Source: an uncultured Actinomyces sp. (GTDB lineage: Bacteria; Actinomycetota; Actinomycetes; Actinomycetales; Actinomycetaceae). Taken from it: a stretch of 13,922 nt of DNA. The notes under the pieces were generated by a model. The model worked only from the letters and a program-made list of their open reading frames with translations, ran no database searches and was not told the origin of the DNA. The stretch lies in assembly GCA_938041695.1 (NCBI GenBank), contig CALISI010000053.1, positions 1-13,922 of the forward strand. The letters run 5' to 3'. Positions 1 to 5,332 of the stretch are shown one piece after another. Position 1 is the first letter of the stretch. Each line of letters begins with the position of its first letter. Made by a program: the position numbers and the translations under genes.

Positions 1-116
1 ACCCAAGGCCTGTTGTTCTTGAGGATCGTGACAGGCTTCCCCGTCCTATTCACCTCTGCTGTCACTCGCGAAAAGTTGTTCTTCGCCTCAGCGAGCCCCA
101 TAGTCAGTGTCGACAT
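1..116 (-). CDS. Phd/YefM family antitoxin, N-terminal part (runs off left edge)
   Basis: Reading the minus strand from ATG at 116 gives 38 full codons with no stop: MSTLTMGLAEAKNNFSRVTA followed by EVNRTGKPVTILKNNRPWV. The pattern 'EAKNNFSRVTAEV...G.PVTILKNNRP.V' is the N-terminal DNA-binding region of Phd/YefM antitoxins, which bind their own operator and neutralise a partner toxin (Doc, RelE or YoeB type). A Shine-Dalgarno AAAGGGG lies 5 nt before the ATG, and a good promoter lies further upstream (-35 TTGATA, -10 CATAAT). The rest of the gene, and any toxin partner, lie outside the window. The gene is divergent from the relB-like antitoxin at 265. The family call is fairly secure despite the short fragment; the partner toxin is unknown. 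Confidence 0.8.
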   Translation of the reverse strand, partial: MSTLTMGLAEAKNNFSRVTAEVNRTGKPVTILKNNRPW

Positions 117-135
117 ACTACCCCTTTCAATCTTA

Positions 136-161
136 GCCATAATTATGGCCAGAATCTGGCC
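136..161. promoter_or_regulatory. Twin palindromes over the phd promoter, candidate antitoxin operator
   Basis: GCCATAATTATGGC (136-149) is a perfect 14-bp palindrome. GGCCAGA-A-TCTGGCC (147-161) is a second perfect inverted repeat around one central base. They overlap by 3 bp and cover the -10 and most of the spacer of the minus-strand phd promoter. Phd/YefM and RelB antitoxins are known to autorepress by binding paired palindromes at their promoters, so an operator role is a reasonable inference. Which of the two divergent antitoxins binds here cannot be told from sequence. Confidence 0.55.
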
Positions 162-170
162 TCATATCAA
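142..170 (-). promoter_or_regulatory. Promoter of the phd/yefM-like gene
   Basis: On the minus strand, TTGATA (positions 170-165, 5 of 6 to the -35 consensus) is followed by a 17-nt spacer and CATAAT (147-142, 5 of 6 to the -10 consensus). The predicted transcript starts near 135, about 19 nt before the ATG at 116, and includes the AAAGGGG ribosome site. This is the best consensus promoter in the window. Its -10 lies inside a perfect palindrome. Confidence 0.6.
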
Positions 171-236
171 GGGGAAGCTGCCTACTTCTAGCCCATACCG
201 CCCCACAATGACCCCATTTCAGCACCAGTCAGGGAC

Positions 237-259
237 TATGATGCAGGCGGTGAAAGGAG
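237..259 (+). promoter_or_regulatory. Possible -10 element and ribosome site of the relB-like gene
   Basis: TATGAT (237-242) matches the -10 consensus at 5 of 6 positions, and AAAGGAG (253-259) is a strong Shine-Dalgarno 5 nt before ATG 265. No recognisable -35 hexamer sits 16-18 nt upstream of the -10, so the promoter half of this call is tentative. The ribosome site is what selects ATG 265 over the in-frame upstream ATGs. Confidence 0.4.
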
Positions 260-264
260 CAACA

Positions 265-534
265 ATGCCGACGATGACCCGCACCGCCGAGGTGAAGATC
301 CGCACGACCACGCAGATTAAGGCCGACGCCGCAGCCGTCTACGCACGCTGGGGCATCAGCCTGTCAGATGCGATCAACATCTTCCTGGCCAAGTCGATTG
401 AGGTCGGCGGACTCCCCTTCGACATGCGCCCCGAGACTCCCACGTTTGACGGACTCGAGCGCTACGCCTATCGCCCCAGCATGGACTCAAACGGAGTCGC
501 GCGGCTCCCGGGAGACTGGGATAACGGCGAGTGA
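265..534 (+). CDS. RelB/DinJ family type II antitoxin
   Basis: 89-residue protein. Residues 9-45 (VKIRTTTQIKADAAAVYARW, then GISLSDAINIFLAKSIEVGG) match the ribbon-helix-helix signature of RelB/DinJ antitoxins: a short N-terminal strand of the 'VNFRID' kind, helix one, then 'G.SLS.AIN.FL...V..GG.PF'. The C-terminal part (residues 46-89), with PFDMRPETP and a Tyr/Trp/Asp-rich tail, would be the toxin-neutralising region. The start is set by AAAGGAG at 253-259; the longer open frame from position 13 has no ribosome site and crosses the divergent phd promoter. The stop TGA (532-534) overlaps GTG 531 and ATG 534, the arrangement usual for a coupled toxin start. The following toxin body is PemK/MazF type, not the RelE/YafQ type normally paired with this family. 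Confidence 0.85.
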   Translation: MPTMTRTAEVKIRTTTQIKADAAAVYARWGISLSDAINIFLAKSIEVGGLPFDMRPETPTFDGLERYAYRPSMDSNGVARLPGDWDNGE

Positions 535-862
535 TGCGGCGCCCGCTCCATGGGAGATCTGGCACGCGCGCTTTAACTTCGATAACCGTGGCTACAAGTT
601 TTGCCCGATCCTCGTTCTCGCCTATTCACCCGGCGGCCTCCTGGCAGCAATGATCACCAGCGCCTCGAACAAGCTCTCGCTTCCACTCGACACTCCCCTC
701 GACGACTGGCAAGAGGCTGGACTCACGAAACCATCTCTCGTACGACTAGACCGAATCGCCCTCTTGCCACCAACCTACCTCGGCACTGTGGGCAGAATCG
801 GCAGGCTATCACCGCGCGACGCGCACCGCGTCAACCAAGCACTCGCCACGCTCACCCGATAA
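534..862 (+). CDS. PemK/MazF family toxin, start frame apparently disrupted
   Basis: From about position 548 the frame reads PWEIWHARFNF, then GYKFCPILVLAYSPGG, 'AAMITSASNK', 'SLVRLDRIALLPPTYLGTVG' and 'GRLSPRDAHRVNQALATL', ending at TAA 860-862. This is the layout of PemK/MazF toxins: N-terminal 'G-x-IW' strand, '(R)P-vLVL' strand, 'S-l-v-r-l-D-r-i' strand, and 'iG-rLs' before the last helix. Family members cleave RNA at short motifs. ATG 534, overlapping the antitoxin stop, is the natural start but lies one frame off. The span from it to the stop is 329 nt, one short of a multiple of three. No ATG, GTG or TTG exists in the toxin frame between TTG 446 and ATG 650. Alternatives are TTG 446 or ATG 368 (both far inside the antitoxin gene), a non-standard ATA at 521 behind GGGAG, a real inactivating deletion, or a sequencing error. 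Confidence 0.65.
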
Positions 863-869
863 CGAAACA

Positions 870-903
870 CCGGCCTCGTCCCACGATTCAGGGACGAGGC
901 CGG
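870..903. terminator. Bidirectional hairpin terminator between toxin and guaA
   Basis: CCGGCCTCGTCCC (870-882) pairs perfectly with GGGACGAGGCCGG (891-903), a 13-bp stem with an 8-nt loop. It lies 7 nt after the toxin stop and 35 nt after the guaA stop, so it serves convergent genes. There is no long U-tract, as is common for actinobacterial terminators. A smaller hairpin, GCTCA-GAA-TGAGC (925-937), lies directly after the guaA stop. Confidence 0.75.
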
Positions 904-938
904 GGCTATCAGTCTGTGCGCTCAGCTCAGAATGAGCG

Positions 939-2510
939 TCACTCCCACTCAATGGTGGCCGGGGGCTTGGAGGTCACGTCGAGGACGACGCGGTTGACCT
1001 CGGGCACCGAGTTCGTGATGCGCGTGGAGATGCGGGCCAGGACGTCGTAGGGCAGGCGCGTCCAGTCGGCCGTCATCGCGTCCTCGGAGGACACGGGGCG
1101 CAGCACGATCGGATGGCCGTAGGTGCGGCCGTCACCCTGGACACCCACGGAACGAACGTCGGCGAGCAGGACGACCGGACACTGCCAGATCTCCTGATCC
1201 AGGCCGGCCGCCGTGAGCTCCTCGCGGGCGATCAGGTCGGCGGCGCGCAGGATGTCGAGGCGCTCGCGCGTCACCTCGCCAATGATGCGGATGCCGAGGC
1301 CGGGGCCCGGGAAGGGCTGACGGTTCACCAGGTAGTCGGGCAGGCCCAGCTCGCGGCCGACCGCGCGCACCTCGTCCTTGAAGAGGGTGCGCAGGGGCTC
1401 GACCAGCTCGAAGGTCATGTCCTCGGGCAGGCCGCCCACGTTGTGGTGGCTCTTGATATTGGCCGCGCCCTCGCCGCCGCCGGACTCGACGACGTCGGGG
1501 TACAGGGTGCCCTGGACGAGGAACTTGACCTCGCCGCCGGCGGCACCAACCTCTTCGATGACCTGCTTCTGGGCGGCCTCGAACGAGCGGATGAACTCGC
1601 GGCCGATGATCTTACGCTTCGCCTCGGGCTCGGTGACGCCGGCCAGGGCGGACAGGAAGCGCTCGGACTCGTCGCACGTGATGACGCGGATACCCATGCC
1701 GCGCGCGTAGTCGCCCTCCACCTGCTCACGCTCTCCCGCGCGCAGCAGGCCGTGGTCGATGAAGAAGCAGGTCAGCTGGTCGCCAACGGCCTTGTGCACG
1801 AGCGCCGCGGCCACGGAGGAATCCACGCCGCCGGACAGGGCGCAGATGACCTGCGCGTCGCCGACCTGCTCGCGGATCTTCTCGACCTGCTCATCCACGA
1901 TCGAACCGGCGGTCCACGTGGGCTTGATCCCCGCACCCTCGTAGAGGAAGTTCTTCAGGGCGTCCTGGCCGAACTGGGAGTGGCCCACCTCGGGGTGCCA
2001 CTGCAGGCCGTAGAGGCGACGCTCGTTGCATTCAAAAGCTGCAACCGGAGTCTCAGCCGTGGAGGCCGTGACGGTGAAGCCCTCGGGCGCGCCCTGGACG
2101 GCGTCGCCGTGGCTCATCCACACGATCTGATCGTCGGGGGTGCCATCGAACAGGCAGGAGTCCCCGGCCACGGTGGCCTCGGTGTGCCCGTACTCGCGGG
2201 TGCCCGTGCGACCGACGGTGCCACCCAGGGCGTGGGCCATCGTCTGGAAGCCGTAGCAGATGCCCAGGACGGGTACGCCGACCTCGAAGATCGCGGGATC
2301 GATGGAGGGCGCACCCTCCTCGTACACGGAGGACGGGCCGCCGGACAGGATGATGGCGGCGGGCTCCTTGGCGAGCATGTCCGCCACGCTCATCGTGTGA
2401 GGGACGATCTCGGAGTAGACGTTGGCCTCACGCACGCGGCGCGCGATCAGCTGGGCATACTGTGCGCCGAAGTCGACGACGAGGACGGGATGCATGTCAG
2501 AAGCGTTCAC
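939..2510 (-). CDS. guaA: GMP synthase (glutamine-hydrolysing)
   Basis: Converts XMP to GMP with ATP and glutamine in the cytosol, the last step of guanine nucleotide synthesis. With GTG 2510 as start it has 523 residues, normal for the family. The class I glutamine amidotransferase domain is residues 8-190: nucleophile Cys85 in GICYG, and His172/Glu174 in WHPE. The ATP pyrophosphatase domain has its PP-loop SGGVDSS at 226-232. The C-terminal dimerisation domain contains RQPFPGPGLG (397-406) and ends in the typical PPATIEWE. Start choice: GTG 2510 follows a TACCAT -10-like hexamer by 7 nt, so the mRNA may be leaderless. ATG 2495 (518 residues) is the alternative, and neither has a well-placed Shine-Dalgarno. 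The open frame to 2576 adds an Arg/Gly-rich stretch unlike the family. guaA is separated from bioY upstream by a hairpin, so it is probably transcribed alone. Confidence 0.97.
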   Translation of the reverse strand: MNASDMHPVLVVDFGAQYAQLIARRVREANVYSEIVPHTMSVADMLAKEPAAIILSGGPSSVYEEGAPSIDPAIFEVGVPVLGICYGFQTMAHALGGTVGRTGTREYGHTEATVAGDSCLFDGTPDDQIVWMSHGDAVQGAPEGFTVTASTAETPVAAFECNERRLYGLQWHPEVGHSQFGQDALKNFLYEGAGIKPTWTAGSIVDEQVEKIREQVGDAQVICALSGGVDSSVAAALVHKAVGDQLTCFFIDHGLLRAGEREQVEGDYARGMGIRVITCDESERFLSALAGVTEPEAKRKIIGREFIRSFEAAQKQVIEEVGAAGGEVKFLVQGTLYPDVVESGGGEGAANIKSHHNVGGLPEDMTFELVEPLRTLFKDEVRAVGRELGLPDYLVNRQPFPGPGLGIRIIGEVTRERLDILRAADLIAREELTAAGLDQEIWQCPVVLLADVRSVGVQGDGRTYGHPIVLRPVSSEDAMTADWTRLPYDVLARISTRITNSVPEVNRVVLDVTSKPPATIEWE

Positions 2511-2523
2511 CCTGCCAATGGTA
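2511..2523 (-). promoter_or_regulatory. Putative -10 for a leaderless guaA mRNA
   Basis: TACCAT (2523-2518 on the minus strand) fits the actinobacterial -10 form TANNNT and lies 7 nt before GTG 2510, placing the predicted transcription start at or one base from the start codon. No ribosome site is well placed, and no clear -35 is visible. Leaderless mRNAs are common in actinobacteria; their use here is inference. Confidence 0.4.
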
Positions 2524-2590
2524 CCCGCGCGCGCCCCGCCCCGTCGCACTCCATTACGCATGTCACCACTGCGCACGCCGGATACGGCGA

Positions 2591-2620
2591 CGGCCCCGCC
2601 CCCGGGTGGGGACGAGGCCG
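2591..2620 (-). terminator. Hairpin downstream of bioY
   Basis: Positions 2591-2603 pair with 2608-2620 around a GGGT loop, 11 of 13 pairs with two C-A mismatches. The stem is very GC-rich, lies 27 nt past the bioY stop, and contains the GACGAGGCC word seen in other terminators of this window. No U-tract follows. Confidence 0.5.
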
Positions 2621-2646
2621 ACTCGCGTTGCGCCGGAGCGCTGGGC

Positions 2647-3231
2647 TCAGCGGAAGATGGAGCGCAGCACCGGGAAGGCTCCGGTGGCCACGGCGGCCTT
2701 GACCAGGTCGCCGATGATGAAGGGCACGAAGCCCTTCATCAGACCCTGCGCGACCGTCATGTGCGCAAACGGGATCATCCAGGCCAGGCCGAGGATGTAC
2801 ACGGAGAAGAGGGACACGAGCGCGGTCGGCGCCATCGTGAGGACGCGGCGGTCGGCGCCGCGCTGGGCGGCCAGGCCGGCGATCGCAGCGACGAGGAGGT
2901 ATCCGAGGATGTAGCCAAAGGAGGCGAAGGCCCAGCCCACGTTCGTACCGGTGAAGACCGGAGCACCCGCGATGCCAAGGAGAGCGTACGCGGCAACGGA
3001 GACGAGGCCTCGGCGCGCACCGAGGGTCGCACCGACCGAGAGAGCGCCAAGCGTGCCGAGCGAGACGGGCACAGGCGTGAACGGCAGCGGGACCGAAATA
3101 CGGGCCAGCACGATCATGGCGATCGTACCCGCGGCGATCAGGGCGATCTCACGAATGATCGTGCCGCCGAGGCGGTCGGCGAGGACGCGGTTCTCGCGCG
3201 CGGCGACGGGGGAAGCGGTCAGGGCGGTCAT
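2647..3231 (-). CDS. bioY: BioY, biotin-specific membrane component of an ECF-type transporter
   Basis: 194-residue integral membrane protein, normal BioY length. BioY binds biotin in the membrane and imports it, usually with shared energy-coupling proteins (BioM/EcfA, BioN/EcfT). Visible signatures are VPLPFTPVPVSLGTLGAL (47-64), GARRGLVSVAAYALLG (71-86), the GYILGYLLVA segment (106-115) and PFIIGDLVKAA (170-180). Membrane stretches lie roughly at residues 28-43, 56-70, 76-92, 105-122, 133-155 and 165-185. ATG 3231 is preceded by an AAAGGTG ribosome site. No ATPase or EcfT gene is adjacent, so the protein either uses a transporter module encoded elsewhere or works alone. It has its own promoter and is bounded by hairpins on both sides, so it is probably monocistronic. 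Confidence 0.95.
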   Translation of the reverse strand: MTALTASPVAARENRVLADRLGGTIIREIALIAAGTIAMIVLARISVPLPFTPVPVSLGTLGALSVGATLGARRGLVSVAAYALLGIAGAPVFTGTNVGWAFASFGYILGYLLVAAIAGLAAQRGADRRVLTMAPTALVSLFSVYILGLAWMIPFAHMTVAQGLMKGFVPFIIGDLVKAAVATGAFPVLRSIFR

Positions 3232-3264
3232 GCGACACCTTTCAACTGGGCCAACGGCCTTTCA

Positions 3265-3306
3265 TTCAACAATTGAACAATATGCTGCCCGCCACTCCCC
3301 TGTCAA
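3265..3306 (-). promoter_or_regulatory. bioY promoter with inverted-repeat candidate operator
   Basis: On the minus strand a perfect -35 TTGACA (3306-3301) is followed by CATATT (3284-3279, 16-nt spacer) or TATTGT (3282-3277, 18-nt spacer). Touching the -10 is the inverted repeat TTCAA-CAA-TTGAA (3265-3277), the AT-rich spot of an otherwise GC-rich region. This is the place for a repressor site. Biotin uptake genes are commonly repressed by BirA, BioR or BioQ, but the sequence does not clearly match a motif I can assign to any of them. Confidence 0.55.
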
Positions 3307-3324
3307 GCACACCCGAGCACATCA

Positions 3325-3359
3325 CAGGGGGCGAGCGCCGCACCGGCGCTCGCCCCCTG
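3325..3359 (-). terminator. Strong terminator of purH
   Basis: CAGGGGGCGAGCGCCG (3325-3340) pairs perfectly with CGGCGCTCGCCCCCTG (3344-3359) around a 3-nt CAC loop: a 16-bp uninterrupted stem, the tightest in the window. It begins 20 nt after the purH stop and just before the bioY -35, insulating bioY from purH read-through. Confidence 0.8.
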
Positions 3360-3379
3360 GAGCCCATGAACGGGTTTGA

Positions 3380-5221
3380 TCAGTGCGCGAAGTGACGCGT
3401 CCCCGTCAGGTACATCGTGATGCCCGCGGCGTTCGCTGCGTCAATCGACTCCTGGTCACGCACCGAGCCGCCGGGCTGGACGACCGCCTTCACGCCCGCG
3501 TCGATCAGCACCTGCAGACCATCGGCGAAGGGGAAGAACGCATCCGACGCAGCAACCGCGCCAATGGAACGCTGCTCGGGAGCCTCACCCACGACCTCGG
3601 ACGCACGAGCACCGCCCGCACTGTCCACGTTGGACGCCGCCGCATCACCCGTCGAACGCGAGCCCAGCGTGTTCGCACGCTCAACCGCCAGCTTGCACGA
3701 GTCCACGCGATTCACCTGACCCATGCCAACGCCCACCGAGGCGCCATCCTTGACCAGCAGGATCGCATTCGAACGAACCGCGCGCACCGTGCGCCACGCG
3801 AACTCCAGGTCCGCCAGCGTCGCCTCGTCGGCGGGAGCGCCGGCCGCGAGCGTCCAGTTCTCCGGGGAATCTCCGGGGGCGTCGATGTCGTCACGCTCCT
3901 GGACCAGCAGGCCGCCGCTGATCTGCTTGAACTCGTAGGAGCCGCGAGCCGGGGGCTCAACCTGCAGGACGCGCAGGTTCTTCTTCGCGCTCAGCACCTC
4001 GAGCGCGCCCTCCTCGTAATCGGGGGCCAGTACGACCTCGGTGAAGATCGGGACGATCTGGCAAGCCAGCTCCACGCTCACCGGGCGATTCACGGCGATC
4101 ACGCCGCCGAACGCCGACACCGGGTCGCAGGCGTGCGCCAGGCGGTGCGCCTCGGCCACATCATCGGCTACCGCGATGCCGCAGGGGTTCGCGTGCTTGA
4201 TGATCGCGACGCAGGGGCGCTCGTGGTCGTAGGCGGCGCGCAGGGCAGCGTCGCCATCCGTGTAGTTGTTGTAGCTCATGGCCTTGCCATGCAGCTGGCG
4301 CGCATTCGCGATACCCGGCGCCAAGGCCTCGTCTTCGGCCAGCTCATCCTCGAAGGACTCGTCGATCTCGCGGTACACGGCCGCGCCCTGATGCGGGTTC
4401 TCGCCGTAACGCAGCGACTCCACGCGCTCGAACGCGTCAGCCACAAACACGGGCATGCCCGAGGCCTGCCCCTCCTCCTCGGGGGCCTCCACCACGTAGT
4501 CTTCCTCGGTCTGGTAGCCCAGCGACTCCAGGAACGCCGCATCCGAGGCATCCAAGTGGGACTCAGCAGCATCATCGAGGGTCTCACGCACGTCCTCAAG
4601 ATCCAGCTCGTCGGCAAACCAACCGGCGATCGCCAGGTCGTAGGTCGCCGTGTGCGCGAAGGCCTCGGCAGCCAGCTCGCGGCGCTGCTCAAGAGTGAAG
4701 CCCTCCCCCGCCGCGGCCTCGGCCACATCCGCGTAACGCTCCGGCGAGGTCACGACCGCGACCGACGGGTGATTCTTCGCGGCAGCACGCACCATGGACG
4801 GGCCACCAATATCAATCTGCTCGACGCACTCGTCGAAGGACGCGCCCGACGCAACCGTATCCTGGAAGGGGTATAGGTTGCACACGACCAGGTCAAACGC
4901 CTTGATCCCCAGCTGCGCAATCTGCTCGCGGTGCGCGGCCTTACGCTGATCGGCCAGGATGCCAGAATGAATGAAAGGGTGCAGGGTCTTCACGCGCCCC
5001 TCGAGCACCTCGGGGAAACCGGTCACATCGTCAACCGGGGTGACGGCCACGCCAGCAGCCGCGATGCGGGCGGCCGTCGAGCCCGTGGAGACGATCTCCA
5101 CACCGGCCTCGCCCAGCGCGCGCGCAAGGTCCTCCAAGCCCGTCTTGTCATACACAGAAATCAGGGCCCGCTTAATCGGGCGCACGTCAATGGGTTCCAG
5201 GTTGTCCAGTGAGACGGACAT
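3380..5221 (-). CDS. purH: Bifunctional AICAR transformylase / IMP cyclohydrolase
   Basis: Catalyses the last two steps of IMP synthesis: formylation of AICAR with 10-formyl-THF, then ring closure. The N-terminal IMP cyclohydrolase domain shows ISVYDKTGL (21-29), STGSTAARI (45-53), GRVKTLHPFIHSGIL (75-89) and NLYPF (115-119). The transformylase domain shows RYGENPHQ (271-278), IIKHANPCG (340-348, catalytic Lys-His), DPVSAFGG (366-373), GVGMGQVNRVDS (497-508), AASDAFFPF (557-565) and YLTGTRHF (604-611). The length of 613 exceeds the usual 510-530. The excess is an acidic insertion near residues 204-260 between the domains and an Ala/Ser/Gly-rich one at about 517-554. ATG 5221 is fixed by GGAGGA 3-4 nt upstream. 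It lies 111 nt after perM and may share its transcript. Confidence 0.96.
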   Translation of the reverse strand: MSVSLDNLEPIDVRPIKRALISVYDKTGLEDLARALGEAGVEIVSTGSTAARIAAAGVAVTPVDDVTGFPEVLEGRVKTLHPFIHSGILADQRKAAHREQIAQLGIKAFDLVVCNLYPFQDTVASGASFDECVEQIDIGGPSMVRAAAKNHPSVAVVTSPERYADVAEAAAGEGFTLEQRRELAAEAFAHTATYDLAIAGWFADELDLEDVRETLDDAAESHLDASDAAFLESLGYQTEEDYVVEAPEEEGQASGMPVFVADAFERVESLRYGENPHQGAAVYREIDESFEDELAEDEALAPGIANARQLHGKAMSYNNYTDGDAALRAAYDHERPCVAIIKHANPCGIAVADDVAEAHRLAHACDPVSAFGGVIAVNRPVSVELACQIVPIFTEVVLAPDYEEGALEVLSAKKNLRVLQVEPPARGSYEFKQISGGLLVQERDDIDAPGDSPENWTLAAGAPADEATLADLEFAWRTVRAVRSNAILLVKDGASVGVGMGQVNRVDSCKLAVERANTLGSRSTGDAAASNVDSAGGARASEVVGEAPEQRSIGAVAASDAFFPFADGLQVLIDAGVKAVVQPGGSVRDQESIDAANAAGITMYLTGTRHFAH

Positions 5222-5332
5222 AGTTCCTCCAGGTTGAGACCAAACCCAGGCGCCCAGGCGGGCGACGCCTCGCGGGAAATGCAGCCGCTCCCCGGTGGTC
5301 ATCCACCCTCGCCAGTCGCGGCATCTTCCAGT

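Noticed and set aside
2495..2576. Longer guaA start at 2576
   Set aside because: The added residues are Arg/Gly-rich and unlike GuaA N-termini, and the stretch contains the likely promoter.
5222..5302. Upstream extension of purH to 5302
   Set aside because: ATG 5221 has a strong GGAGGA and aligns with family N-termini; the extension encodes no conserved sequence.
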